Numbered from the stretch's first letter, positions 27,997-37,722 are shown. The stretch is DNA of 64,000 nt from Vibrio sp. 10N.286.49.B1 (GCF_002873335.1 NZ_MCUW01000010.1:133890-197889), one strand, 5' to 3'. A program made the numbers and translations. Notes: generated by a model not told the origin, from the sequence alone.

Positions 27997-28105
27997 GTGA
28001 CCCTTTTTAAGCCGAGGGTCACCTAGCCAACTGACGTTGTTAGTGAACACCTCTTGTTCACAAATGTATATAGCCAGTCACCTTACTTTGTGGCTGGCTT
28101 TTTTT
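27997..28105 (+). ncRNA. qrr: Qrr quorum regulatory small RNA
   Basis: The RNA of about 109 nt has the conserved Qrr core at 28015-28047 (key pieces GGGTCACCTAGCC, AACTGACG and TTGTTAGTGAA). Stem-loop 1 is GTGACCC with GGGTCAC, stem-loop 2 GTGAACA with TGTTCAC, and the terminator stem is AGCCAGTCAC with GTGGCTGGCT followed by T7. Qrr RNAs act with Hfq at low cell density to repress luxR/hapR-type mRNA and to activate others. The full-length first stem and the absence of luxO nearby argue for a Qrr2-5 type rather than Qrr1. Phospho-LuxO with sigma-54 should drive it. Confidence 0.95.
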
Positions 28106-28121
28106 CTTTTAGCTTCGTCAC

Positions 28122-29660
28122 TTATTCCAACGTTATAGTTTGTTCTTCAGCACATTTATCATAACAACTTGGTTTACGTGGGCAACCAGCACCGCGTGAA
28201 CAAATGAGTCGTGCCTCGCTATCAATGCCTCGCTCTATCCAATTAATGTTGAGTATTTTCGAAATTGTAGTCAGGTCTTTTTTAATACTCTTAGGAATAA
28301 TCGCACTGCCACCGCTGTTGACACATAAATTCTTCAGTTCATTTGCAATGTCTAATGCGTTACCGCCTTGTGCGTCAATAGCAGGGTTAAGGTCAATGCC
28401 TGCGCAAAGGACACGATTGTTACCTGCGGGGTCGGTCATGTTGACCGACTCACAACAATAAATTCTTGGCTCATCGCCTACGTTGAGAATGGATAACTGA
28501 GCAGACGAACCATGACGAGGCTCCGACAGGCGTCTAAACACAGCCCAGTGTTGACAAGGGTCGTTCACCATTCTCATGTTACCCCACGGAAGCGGAATTC
28601 CGTTTCCGCGGTATACCGCTTTTAGTTTTCCGGGTCCATAAGCATCGAAATAATGCCAATGCGGATAAGGTGACACGACGGTCATGCGACGCATAGCAAC
28701 CGAAGGAGAAACCCCTGCATGTTTGTGAGCATCAATTTCATAACCACAACGATCTAAAAGTTGCCGGAAGGGCACTTTAGGGCACAGTAGCGCACCAGCA
28801 AAGAAGCTGGACTCAAAATCTCGCCAAGCTTGTAATATATCCTGTGAATTTAATGCCGATGTCGAGGGGGATCCGCTAGCATCTTCCCAGCTATTATGAT
28901 GACCCACACTCAGTACGCTCTTTAAGCCATCTTCACTGTGCAGCACTCGATGGCCGATATAAACCGCAAGATCATATTTTAAGCGAGTGGGATAAGCCTT
29001 TAAAATCTCATTGAGATAAATCGTCCCCGGTGGCTCGAAGAAAGAGGTGACGAGTTGTTTGGCGTTAATACCAAGCTCATCGACGACATCTTTTGGTGTG
29101 CGATTGACCCATTGAACACGTAAACCAAGATCCCTCGCAATATCGATGAGATCTTCAACGGAAAGATTAAGACGTTTTCGCCCGACTTCTTCCGCTGCAC
29201 GCTCCAAGTCTGGAAAATGGTTTTGCAAACTTTCCTGATGTGCTCGGATTAGAAGATGGGCAAATTGACGTCCTGTGATTCCCGTTTGTGACAACATCTC
29301 TGGAATCGCAATTTGTAAAATGTCGTTGGAGAATAGAAAACTAGGTTCGAGTGCCATGCCGCTGATGCCACCTCGGTTGCCTCTGACTGGTGTGATCTCT
29401 TCTTGCTCAGGTTCACTATCAAGAAACCATGCGGGATTTTTCTGAAACACCTCAGCAATGACCTCTAGCATATCAATACTAGGTACACGCTTGCCTCGCT
29501 CTATCATTGATAGGTACGAAACCGATGGGGCGCACTCCGGGTTGACTCGAATGCAGCGTGTTGACAAATCTTCCATCGTTAAATGGTTACGTTTTCTAAG
29601 GTTTCTAATCTTGGTACCCAAAAAATGGGACTGTCGAATTAAGCTTTTTGATAACGGCAT
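28122..29660 (-). CDS. XRE-family regulator, DUF3612 / ScfR-RamB-like
   Basis: The 512-residue regulator has an XRE helix-turn-helix (residues 12-66), a long central domain with a degenerate HExxH-like IGHRVLH segment, and a cysteine-rich C terminus (CSRGAGCPRKPSCYDKC). This arrangement recalls the short-chain fatty acyl regulators ScfR/RamB, which control acetate and glyoxylate genes. In vibrios such proteins carry DUF3612 and, as I remember, lie near glyoxylate-cycle genes. No Shine-Dalgarno is seen before the ATG; instead a 14-nt-phased triple repeat abuts it. It is divergent from the first of two unknown paralogs and ends beside the Qrr terminator. Autoregulation is likely. Confidence 0.82.
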   Translation of the reverse strand: MPLSKSLIRQSHFLGTKIRNLRKRNHLTMEDLSTRCIRVNPECAPSVSYLSMIERGKRVPSIDMLEVIAEVFQKNPAWFLDSEPEQEEITPVRGNRGGISGMALEPSFLFSNDILQIAIPEMLSQTGITGRQFAHLLIRAHQESLQNHFPDLERAAEEVGRKRLNLSVEDLIDIARDLGLRVQWVNRTPKDVVDELGINAKQLVTSFFEPPGTIYLNEILKAYPTRLKYDLAVYIGHRVLHSEDGLKSVLSVGHHNSWEDASGSPSTSALNSQDILQAWRDFESSFFAGALLCPKVPFRQLLDRCGYEIDAHKHAGVSPSVAMRRMTVVSPYPHWHYFDAYGPGKLKAVYRGNGIPLPWGNMRMVNDPCQHWAVFRRLSEPRHGSSAQLSILNVGDEPRIYCCESVNMTDPAGNNRVLCAGIDLNPAIDAQGGNALDIANELKNLCVNSGGSAIIPKSIKKDLTTISKILNINWIERGIDSEARLICSRGAGCPRKPSCYDKCAEEQTITLE

Positions 29661-29662
29661 TT

Positions 29663-29699
29663 TGTAAAATTCACACTGTAAAATTTTTGTTGTGAAATT
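29663..29699. promoter_or_regulatory. Triple 14-nt-phased repeat TGTRAAATT before the first paralog
   Basis: TGTAAAATT starts at 29663 and 29677 and TGTGAAATT at 29691, exactly 14 bases apart. The repeat sits 3 bp from the XRE regulator's ATG on one side and about 118 bp before the paralog start on the other. The same array recurs at 30632. It is a strong candidate operator for the divergent regulator. Confidence 0.75.
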
Positions 29700-29817
29700 G
29701 TAGCTAAAAAAGCGTTAGTCTACATAGTAAGCAAGATCACAAAACGAATATAAATTTAAACATCTGTTTAGTGCATTTGCTCCATTTTGATTTAGCGGCG
29801 ACAAAAGGACGATAATT

Positions 29818-30390
29818 ATGAACATGCTGACATTCGATAAGACAGAATTACACAGAAACCACTCAACGTTTATCGCAGAAGCTGTGTTCGCCGTGGAAAT
29901 GGTTAAAGCCGATGAGCAGTTAGAAAAACAAAAAATGGCAAAACAACTGCTTGATACTTTGTTTCCGCTTGAAAGCGGCTCACATGAGGATGTAGTGAGT
30001 TACGAGATTGATTATCGACATGTTCTTGCGTATTTCAAAAACGGTGAACACAGTGGGCTAAAACGCGCCAAGCATTTTATCGCGTTTTTGGGCGATAAAT
30101 GTTCACCGGAATCAATATTGTTTCGTGATGAAAGTGGCACTCATGTTGAAGTCATGATCGGTAGTCGCAGAGGTACCGGTTCCTTAGAGCTTGTAGAGAT
30201 AAATGACGTACAACTTGAAACGTGCACGACATTCAGTCGAACAGAGCATGCCCATGCCTCTGGAATTCGACATTGGGTGAGTTTGGTTCAAGGTGATGAA
30301 CAGGGCCGTCCAAGGGCAAGCAGCGAAGATAAAGAATACACCGCTAAAAATGGCGACGATTATACTCTGAATTTTAGTTTTGCGTACTAA
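29818..30390 (+). CDS. Unknown conserved protein, first of two paralogs
   Basis: I do not recognise this 190-residue protein with certainty. It is soluble, without signal peptide or membrane segment, and begins MNMLTFDKTE. Striking conserved stretches are KHFIAFLGDKC, SILFRDESGTHVEV, NDVQLETCTTF, GIRHWVSLVQGD and KEYTAKNGDDY. The second copy at 30783 shares about two thirds of its residues by eye. AAAGGA lies well upstream of the ATG. The gene is divergent from the XRE/DUF3612 regulator and follows the triple repeat, so it probably belongs to that regulator's carbon-metabolism regulon. It ends at its own terminator. Confidence 0.75.
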   Translation: MNMLTFDKTELHRNHSTFIAEAVFAVEMVKADEQLEKQKMAKQLLDTLFPLESGSHEDVVSYEIDYRHVLAYFKNGEHSGLKRAKHFIAFLGDKCSPESILFRDESGTHVEVMIGSRRGTGSLELVEINDVQLETCTTFSRTEHAHASGIRHWVSLVQGDEQGRPRASSEDKEYTAKNGDDYTLNFSFAY

Positions 30391-30466
30391 GGGTACTGAC
30401 GTACAACACGCAATGTGACAGCCAATATTGTACTTTTTGATTGAATACTGCCGATTATCAATAAAT

Positions 30467-30494
30467 GGCCTTCCTGTTTTGGGGAGGCCTTTTT
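30467..30494 (+). terminator. Terminator after the first paralog
   Basis: GGCCTTCC (30467-30474) pairs with GGGAGGCC (30482-30489, one G-U) followed by T5. Confidence 0.78.
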
Positions 30495-30631
30495 GTTGTG
30501 GAGGCCGCTAAATGTGGGTGATGTTAGAGTAGGCTGTCTAATCAACGTCTTGATAGGTTAAAAAATACCGTGTGACTTGTCCGGTTGATATGCATTTTAT
30601 TTGAATTTTAAGTCATTTTTTGGCGTGATTT

Positions 30632-30668
30632 TGTAAAATTAACACTGTGAAATTTTTGTTGTGAAATT
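30632..30668 (+). promoter_or_regulatory. Triple 14-nt-phased repeat before the second paralog
   Basis: TGTAAAATT at 30632 and TGTGAAATT at 30646 and 30660 repeat the array seen at 29663, including the conserved spacer bases. Homology continues for about 40 bases downstream (AAAAAG, TAGTCTA, GTAAGCAA), so promoter and gene were duplicated together. Confidence 0.75.
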
Positions 30669-30782
30669 GTTTTTAAAAAGTGTGTAGTCTAGGTGGTAAG
30701 CAAAACGACAACGAACGACAGTAGACACCGTTGTTGGAACCTTTGCTTAGTAGGGATGAATTTGCCGTAGAAGGAAGAGACT

Positions 30783-31352
30783 ATGAACATGCTGACATTC
30801 GATAAGACAAAACAAAATAACCCTATAACATTTATCGCCGAAGCCGTGTTTGCCGTGGAAATGGTCAAATCTGATGAGCAATCAAAAAAACAAGAAAAGG
30901 CAAAGCAACTGTTAGACACGTTGTTCCCATTAGATAACGGGTCGCACGAAGGTGTGGTGAGTTACGAGATAGACTATCGACACGTGCAAGCCTATTTCAA
31001 AAATGGTCAGCACAGTGGCCTCAAACATGCCAAACATTTTATCGCTTATACCGGTGACAAATGCGCTCCGCAATCCATATTATTTCGTGATGAAAGTGGT
31101 ACTCATGTTGAAGTTGCGATGGGATTTCGTAAGGGGACGGGATACCTTGAGTTGGTGAGTATTGATGACGTACAGCTCGAGACTTGTACTACATTTGGCC
31201 ATAGTGAGCGCTCATTGACATCGGGAATTCGACATTGGGTAAGTTTGGTTCAAGGCGATGGAAAGGGTAAGCCGAGAGCATGCAGTGAGGTCAAAGAATA
31301 TACGGCGAAAAATGGTGATGATTATACGTTGAGTTATCAAATCGTATTTTAA
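30783..31352 (+). CDS. Unknown conserved protein, second of two paralogs
   Basis: This 189-residue protein is a tandem paralog of the one at 29818, starting with the same MNMLTFDKT and keeping SILFRDESGTHVEV, DDVQLETCTTF, GIRHWVSLVQGD and EYTAKNGDDYTL. Differences cluster in the first 45 residues and around residue 105-150, so the copies may have distinct partners or ligands. It has its own promoter with the triple repeat and its own terminator. Function unknown. Confidence 0.75.
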   Translation: MNMLTFDKTKQNNPITFIAEAVFAVEMVKSDEQSKKQEKAKQLLDTLFPLDNGSHEGVVSYEIDYRHVQAYFKNGQHSGLKHAKHFIAYTGDKCAPQSILFRDESGTHVEVAMGFRKGTGYLELVSIDDVQLETCTTFGHSERSLTSGIRHWVSLVQGDGKGKPRACSEVKEYTAKNGDDYTLSYQIVF

Positions 31353-31481
31353 TGTGCCACTCGCAGCAAGTTACTTATCCATTGATTGTTGAGTATTTTA
31401 TTGCGTAATACTAAGAGCGGCGAGCAATACGTAATTTGTACAGTAATAAATGACTAAACAACCAAGATGGATAGTATATTT

Positions 31482-31508
31482 GCCTCCCTGTTAAAGGGGG
31501 GCTTTTTT
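31482..31508 (+). terminator. Terminator after the second paralog
   Basis: GCCTCCC (31482-31488) pairs with GGGGGGC (31496-31502, one G-U) followed by T6. Confidence 0.82.
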
Positions 31509-31631
31509 ATTTTCACCAATCAAAGCTTTTCACATACCCGCAAGTCGACTAATCTTACGGAGCATCAGTTACGTGCCCGTTCCGCAGTGTTCTTGCGCCC
31601 TATATACTTAAAACACAATTAGTTAGCCATT

Positions 31632-34535
31632 ATGTTAAAGCGTTTTGTTACTAATCTTAAGCGTCCCTTGCCACTTCATGTACACATCACCTTGATGTTT
31701 GTTGCGTTGGTCATTGTCATCTGTGGTGTGCAAATTTGGATTACGCAGGCAAGTTTGAACAAGGTCTTACTCAACGCCAATGAAAACTTATTTGAGCGAA
31801 TTACCAGTGAGGCAAGAACGGATTTAAATTACCAATTTTCTCCAGTTTTTACGACGGTGGATACCTATTCGTCCACCGCGCTAGTAAGAGAAAATGACGC
31901 ACAAGCCAGATTTTCATTTGCGCCTGAGCTTATTTCACAATTGCATACCAACCGATTCCTCACATTATTCGTGGTTGGTTACCCCAATGGTGATTGGTTT
32001 ACTGTGGTCCGTATTACCAATGAACGTTTGCGTCATCTTATGCAGCTTAGTCCAAGTGCAGAATTTGCAGCGTTAAGTTTTGATGCCAAAAGCAACCTCA
32101 TAGAAAGAAGAGCCTATAATGCACAGCAGGTGCACTTATCAAGCGTGACCATACCTTACAACAATATTGATATTAGGCGTTCTGTTTGGTATCGAAATGC
32201 GGCGACAACGAAAACTCAAGTATCTGAACCGTATTTCATGCCTATTATAGGGCAAAGTGGTATCTCTATTTTTCGACGTGCAACAAACGGAGCCGTATTT
32301 GGTGCTGACCTAACCCTGAGTCAGGTGTCGAAAGTACTTCAAGATGCGACAGAAGCAAGAAATGCGCTTCGCTTATTGTATGACGATGAAGGGCATGTGT
32401 ATGGCTTTAGTCAGCCCGAGCTGTTTGACGTCAGAGATGCTATTCGAAGCACGAGCACACTCACTGTTGATGATATTGTCCACCCATTGATCAATAAAAC
32501 CTTGCGGCATAGAAAATTCGGTGAACCCGCGAGAGAGGTTCAATACAGGGGCGAGAGATGGGTGGTGAAAGTCGATCGATTTGAAGGGACAGATCAACAA
32601 AATTTCAACCTAGCGATGGCGGTAAAAGCAGATCAGTTACTGAAAGATGCGAATAGTGTCGCTCGGTATTCTTTAGTGGGTTCGTTTATTGCGTTGTTGT
32701 TCGCGTTACCGTGCATCTATTACATGTCTCAGTGGTTGGCAAAACCTATACGCCAGGCCAGTGAGAAAGCAAAATCAATTCAACATTTTAGATTCAATGA
32801 TGGTTCTCAAAATACATCCCAAGTAGCTGAAATAAAAGAAATGTCTGACTCGTTCTCAGCAATGCAATCCACGATTCGGCGTTTTTTATCCCTCACCAAT
32901 TCAATGGCAAAAGAATATGATCTAGACCGATTGCTTGCACTAGTCTGCAGTGAAACCGCTGAGGCAACTCATGCGAACAGTACCTATATTTACCTTCTAA
33001 ATAATGAGGAAACGTTGCTTGAACTTCGTTTCATTAAGCTAAAAAATCATGATGATATTGAGCTTGCAGCCGTTCCGCCTTTGCGACTGAATGATCCGTT
33101 ACTACAAGGCGATTTGGAGCAATTTTTCAGACAAAAAAAATCGGTTTACGTACCGCATGATGAAGTCAGTAAACTCGTAAAAAGAGATAGCGAAACAGAC
33201 AGTGTTTTGTTCATCCCTCTTATTGACCGACAACAAAAAGTGATAGGGGCGTTAGGGCTCGGTTTTGATAAAGCACATGAAGATTTTGTGTTGATGGAAA
33301 ACCTTGAATATATTGAAACGCTTGCTGCTTATGCCTCGGTGACTATCGAGACACAGGCGATGCTGGCAAGTCAGAAAGCGCTATTGGATTCGTTTATTCA
33401 AGTCATGGCGGAAGCGATTGATACCAAATCACCTTATACCGGCAACCACTGCCAGCGTGTCCCTGTGCTCACTGAGATGTTAACACTGGCTGCGCAACAG
33501 CAGGAAAAAGGGCCGTTTGAGGCCTTTTCAATGACCAAAGAACAATGGGAAGAGCTGCATGTCGCCGCTTGGTTGCATGACTGCGGAAAAGTGACTACAC
33601 CAGAACATGTCATCGACAAAGCGACCAAACTAGAAACGATTTATAACCGTATTCATGAGGTACGGATGCGGTTTGAAATACTTAAGCGAGACGCTGAGTT
33701 GAGTATGTACAAACACTATTCAACCATCAATTTAACGTCAGAGCAATGGCAGGAGTTGGAGGCGAAGAAACAGCAAATAGATGACGATTTCGCCATCATC
33801 GCGAAAGCGAATACCGGTGATGAGTACCTCACCACCGAAGCTCTAGAGCGAATCAATGCCATCGCAAAACAAACATGGACAGCAACGATTGATTCTCGCT
33901 TAGGGTTATCGTGGGAAGAGTTATCCCGGTATGACACGTCAGTATCGATAGTCGGCAACAAAGAATCGATATTAAGCGATGGTGTGCAGCATCTGGTAGC
34001 GTGGGAAAAAGATCCAGAAAGAGAGCCTAGGTTTGTTATTAAGCCTGGCGAGCATCAAAATAACTTGGGTGAGCTCTATAACTTATCGGTGCGCAAAGGC
34101 ACGTTAAATGAAGAAGAGCGTTATATCATCAATAGTCACATGATTGCGACATTAAGAATGCTGGAACGTTTGCCCTTTCCTAAGCACATGACCAATGTTC
34201 CTTTGTTAGCAGGCAGTCACCACGAAAGGATTGATGGAAAAGGGTATCCATTAGGGTTAGTTGCAAGCGAACTTCCTGTCGCCGCCAGAGCAATGGCGAT
34301 TGCCGATGTATTTGAGGCATTGACGAGTCAAGACCGACCTTATAAGCAACCTAAAAAGTTGTCAGAAACCTTGGCGATTATGAGGATTATGGTGAATGAT
34401 GGCCATTTAGATGGTGCCCTTTTTGAGTTGTTCCTGACATCTAACGTCTATTTAGATTACGCGCAAGTGCATATCAAACTTGAACAGATAGACGTCAAGG
34501 ATGTACAACCCTATTTATCGACGAAGAAAGTGTGA
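31632..34535 (+). CDS. Membrane HD-GYP c-di-GMP phosphodiesterase with Cache, HAMP and GAF domains (copy 1)
   Basis: The 967-residue sensor has a membrane segment at about residues 18-38, a periplasmic Cache-type domain, a second membrane segment near 345-362, HAMP, a GAF domain (about 425-590) and an HD-GYP domain. HDCGK is at residues 649-653 and HHERIDGKGYP at 863-873. The two halves are separated by about 170 inserted residues rich in charged helices, longer than in standard HD-GYP proteins. The enzyme should hydrolyse c-di-GMP. A close paralog follows after 57 nt. The frame starts at an ATG with a poor ribosome site. Confidence 0.9.
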   Translation: MLKRFVTNLKRPLPLHVHITLMFVALVIVICGVQIWITQASLNKVLLNANENLFERITSEARTDLNYQFSPVFTTVDTYSSTALVRENDAQARFSFAPELISQLHTNRFLTLFVVGYPNGDWFTVVRITNERLRHLMQLSPSAEFAALSFDAKSNLIERRAYNAQQVHLSSVTIPYNNIDIRRSVWYRNAATTKTQVSEPYFMPIIGQSGISIFRRATNGAVFGADLTLSQVSKVLQDATEARNALRLLYDDEGHVYGFSQPELFDVRDAIRSTSTLTVDDIVHPLINKTLRHRKFGEPAREVQYRGERWVVKVDRFEGTDQQNFNLAMAVKADQLLKDANSVARYSLVGSFIALLFALPCIYYMSQWLAKPIRQASEKAKSIQHFRFNDGSQNTSQVAEIKEMSDSFSAMQSTIRRFLSLTNSMAKEYDLDRLLALVCSETAEATHANSTYIYLLNNEETLLELRFIKLKNHDDIELAAVPPLRLNDPLLQGDLEQFFRQKKSVYVPHDEVSKLVKRDSETDSVLFIPLIDRQQKVIGALGLGFDKAHEDFVLMENLEYIETLAAYASVTIETQAMLASQKALLDSFIQVMAEAIDTKSPYTGNHCQRVPVLTEMLTLAAQQQEKGPFEAFSMTKEQWEELHVAAWLHDCGKVTTPEHVIDKATKLETIYNRIHEVRMRFEILKRDAELSMYKHYSTINLTSEQWQELEAKKQQIDDDFAIIAKANTGDEYLTTEALERINAIAKQTWTATIDSRLGLSWEELSRYDTSVSIVGNKESILSDGVQHLVAWEKDPEREPRFVIKPGEHQNNLGELYNLSVRKGTLNEEERYIINSHMIATLRMLERLPFPKHMTNVPLLAGSHHERIDGKGYPLGLVASELPVAARAMAIADVFEALTSQDRPYKQPKKLSETLAIMRIMVNDGHLDGALFELFLTSNVYLDYAQVHIKLEQIDVKDVQPYLSTKKV

Positions 34536-34592
34536 AATAGAGAAAGCTAACCTATTCTTCTTATTATCATAATAATAATCAGGGAAGGCTTA

Positions 34593-37487
34593 ATGGCTGA
34601 GGGAAATAAGTGGTGGAGTTGGTCTAGGTTAAGGTATCCACTGCACGTTCACATTACTAGCCTGTTCTTAGCCATTATTCTCACGGTTTGTGGGGTACAA
34701 ATTTGGTTAACTCAAAATGGATTGAGTCAGGTCTTGTTAGATGCGAATGAACATCTGTTTGATCGTATTGCTAAAGAGACACAATCCAATTTAGCCATTC
34801 ATTATCAGCCGGCATTAGCTATCGTGGAAGCCTTGTCTCAAGGAGAATTATCTCGGCATCAAGATGCTAATGAGCGACTCGGTGCTATGCCTGAGATGAT
34901 CAGCCTTCTCTCATCAAGCCCCTATGTATTATCTTATTCTATGGTCTTTCCTAGTGGCGATTTTCTCATTGCTTTCCAACCCTATAACCCAATGATGCGA
35001 GCGGCATTAAAGGTTAAGCCTGAAACGAAGTTTATTGTATTTAACTACTCGAACGCTGATAACCGGTTGATGAGTTACGAGTTCGATAATACGTATCAAG
35101 TGGTTAAGACAGAATTAAGGACTAAGTTGCATTTTATTCCACAAGACCAACAATGGTACAAGGATGCAATTAGGGATGAATTGTTACTTTCAGATCCTTA
35201 TTATTTCCCGTTGGTTGATAAAATAGGAACGACATTTTCTAAACGAGCGGCCAATGGCGTTGTGATTGCTGCGGACCTTACTCTTGAACAAATATCGAGT
35301 GTCTTGGCTGAATCGGTCACAAGAAAATCTTCTTTTCGAGTGCTATTTGATGGAAGTTACCGATTATATGCTTACAGCAATCCAACACTCATTGATGTTG
35401 AGGAGGACTTGCGCAAGAGTGGTTATTTACACCTTGATGATATTGCTAATCCCGTCGTGAAAGAGGCGGTATCCAAAATAGGTTTGGTGGTAGGCCGCTC
35501 CGTTCAATTTGAGGCTTTAGGTGAGACATGGATTGGTCGAATAGAACGGTCCCCAAGCCATTCTGGACATAACCTGTATTTATTGATGGTGGTGAAATCG
35601 AATGAATTGCTTGGGAAATCACAAGCTATCGCAAAAACGTCTATTTATGCCTCATTGATTGTTTTATGTGTTGCGCTTCCCTTTGTTTATGCCATTGCTC
35701 AACGCATATCTAATCCGATCAAAATCGCTACGGAGCGAGCGCGACGAATAGAGCGATTTGATTTTAACCTTGGTGATGTGAAAGGTTCTTATATTAAGGA
35801 GATACACGAACTTTCTCAGTCGTTGTATGCAATGCAGCAAACCATTGCCAGTTTCTTAGCGCTCACCAAAAATATCGCCAAGGTTCAAGATCTTGAAAGG
35901 TTACTGGAATTACTGAGTAGCGAAGCATTGCAATCGACAGGCGCGACCGTCAGTTATCTTTATCTTTGCGACGCCAGTACGAATTTGAAGCCACATTGCG
36001 TGTTAACGAAAAGCGGTGATGTCCTCGATGTCGATTCGTTGAAGGCTATTGACATAAATGATTCAGAATTAGAAGCATTTAGATATCGTGTTCTCACCAA
36101 TAAGCAGCCGTTTGTGTACGAATATCACGCAGCTCAAGCACTAATAGATGGTATGTCAAAAGATGAGTCATTTCTTTTTATTCCGTTGTTTGATAGACGC
36201 GAGCACTTATTAGGTGGTTTTGGGTTGCTGGTGGATTCAGCAACGATTGATGACCTTCTCAAACGCAAAGGGCCGTACATTGATGCTTTAGCAGAGTATG
36301 CGTCGGTAGCGATTGAAACGAAGCAGATACTCGAAGACCAAAAAGCGCTCATGCAGTCATTTATCGAGGTGATGGCTGGGGCGGTGGATACCAAGTCACC
36401 ATATACCGGAAATCATTGCCAACGAGTGCCCGTGTTGACGGAAATGTTGACACAAGCGGCAGTCAATTCTCAGTCTGAGGCTTTTAATGATTTTACACTC
36501 AGCGAAGATCAATGGCAGGAGTTGCATTTAGCGGCATGGTTACATGATTGTGGAAAGGTCACGACGCCGGAACATGTTGTAGATAAAGCAACGAAGCTAG
36601 AAACAATTTATAACCGAATCCATGAGGTTCGCACTCGTTTTGAAGTATTAAAGCGCGATGCTCATATTGCAACGATGTCGAATGCGTTGGGTAGGCCATT
36701 AGAGGGGCAATATAAGCAGAGCCTAGAGAAAGAGTGGCGGCAGTTGGACGACGATTTTTCTTTTATTGCTCAAATCAATCTTGGTGGCGAGTTCCTTGAC
36801 GACGACGCGATTGCTCGTTTGCACGTTGTTGCTCAAAAGCAGTGGAAAAAAACAATAGATGAACGCTTAGGGCTTTCTTGGGAAGAGCGCAGCCGCTACG
36901 GTGACGAAGCGTTTGAACCTGGAGCAAGTGAGTCTGTACTGGTCGATGCAAGTGCACACAATGTGCCATGGAAGCGACAGTTGGCTTCTGACAAGCGCTT
37001 TAATTTGAAGAAGCCAGATTATCAAAACAGATTGGGTGAGGTGTATAATTTATCTATTAAGAGAGGGACGTTGAATGATGAAGAACGCTATATCATTAAC
37101 AACCATATTGTAGAAACCATAAAGATGCTAGAGAGCTTACCGTTTCCTAAATCAATGAGTAATGTGCCGAGTATTGCTGGCGGACATCATGAAAAAATAG
37201 ATGGAACAGGATACCCACTTGGGCTCAAAGGTGAAGATATGCCGGTAACTGCACGGATTATGGCACTTGCCGATGTTTTTGAGGCATTAACCAGTGCGGA
37301 TAGGCCGTACAAGACCCCAAAAACACTTTCAGAATCTCTGCGTATTATGTCTTTCATGGTAAAAGACAATCACTTAGATCAATCGTTATTTACGTTGTTT
37401 TTAGAGTCCGGTGTTTACTTAGTCTTTGCTGAAAAATTCTTAAAAGCCAGTCAAATTGATGACGTCAATATTGCGGATTATTTATAA
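34593..37487 (+). CDS. Membrane HD-GYP c-di-GMP phosphodiesterase with Cache, HAMP and GAF domains (copy 2)
   Basis: The 964-residue protein has the same layout as the preceding gene: PLHVHITSLFLAI membrane start, periplasmic Cache sensor, second membrane segment, HAMP, GAF, and HD-GYP with HDCGK at residues 651-655 and HHEKIDGTGYP at 865-875. The catalytic region is far more similar to copy 1 than the periplasmic domain, so the two probably sense different signals but share one output. It lies 57 nt downstream on the same strand and is likely cotranscribed. Confidence 0.9.
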   Translation: MAEGNKWWSWSRLRYPLHVHITSLFLAIILTVCGVQIWLTQNGLSQVLLDANEHLFDRIAKETQSNLAIHYQPALAIVEALSQGELSRHQDANERLGAMPEMISLLSSSPYVLSYSMVFPSGDFLIAFQPYNPMMRAALKVKPETKFIVFNYSNADNRLMSYEFDNTYQVVKTELRTKLHFIPQDQQWYKDAIRDELLLSDPYYFPLVDKIGTTFSKRAANGVVIAADLTLEQISSVLAESVTRKSSFRVLFDGSYRLYAYSNPTLIDVEEDLRKSGYLHLDDIANPVVKEAVSKIGLVVGRSVQFEALGETWIGRIERSPSHSGHNLYLLMVVKSNELLGKSQAIAKTSIYASLIVLCVALPFVYAIAQRISNPIKIATERARRIERFDFNLGDVKGSYIKEIHELSQSLYAMQQTIASFLALTKNIAKVQDLERLLELLSSEALQSTGATVSYLYLCDASTNLKPHCVLTKSGDVLDVDSLKAIDINDSELEAFRYRVLTNKQPFVYEYHAAQALIDGMSKDESFLFIPLFDRREHLLGGFGLLVDSATIDDLLKRKGPYIDALAEYASVAIETKQILEDQKALMQSFIEVMAGAVDTKSPYTGNHCQRVPVLTEMLTQAAVNSQSEAFNDFTLSEDQWQELHLAAWLHDCGKVTTPEHVVDKATKLETIYNRIHEVRTRFEVLKRDAHIATMSNALGRPLEGQYKQSLEKEWRQLDDDFSFIAQINLGGEFLDDDAIARLHVVAQKQWKKTIDERLGLSWEERSRYGDEAFEPGASESVLVDASAHNVPWKRQLASDKRFNLKKPDYQNRLGEVYNLSIKRGTLNDEERYIINNHIVETIKMLESLPFPKSMSNVPSIAGGHHEKIDGTGYPLGLKGEDMPVTARIMALADVFEALTSADRPYKTPKTLSESLRIMSFMVKDNHLDQSLFTLFLESGVYLVFAEKFLKASQIDDVNIADYL

Positions 37488-37722
37488 ATGTCTGCAAGGT
37501 TATTGCACGTGGTAATTGGGGGAATGAGATTGAGCGCATGCTCAATGCATGTGCTGGCAATAGATCGATTTGTAAGTAATGGTATTTTTATAAAACGCTG
37601 ATGCAGCTTTGGTTAAATTGTGGACCAAAACTGTATTACTGCGGGTAAGCTAATTAATTTAGAAAAACGAAAAACTATATTATCTCGGAACAATGTCATC
37701 TCGAGAAATAGCATCACCTAAA

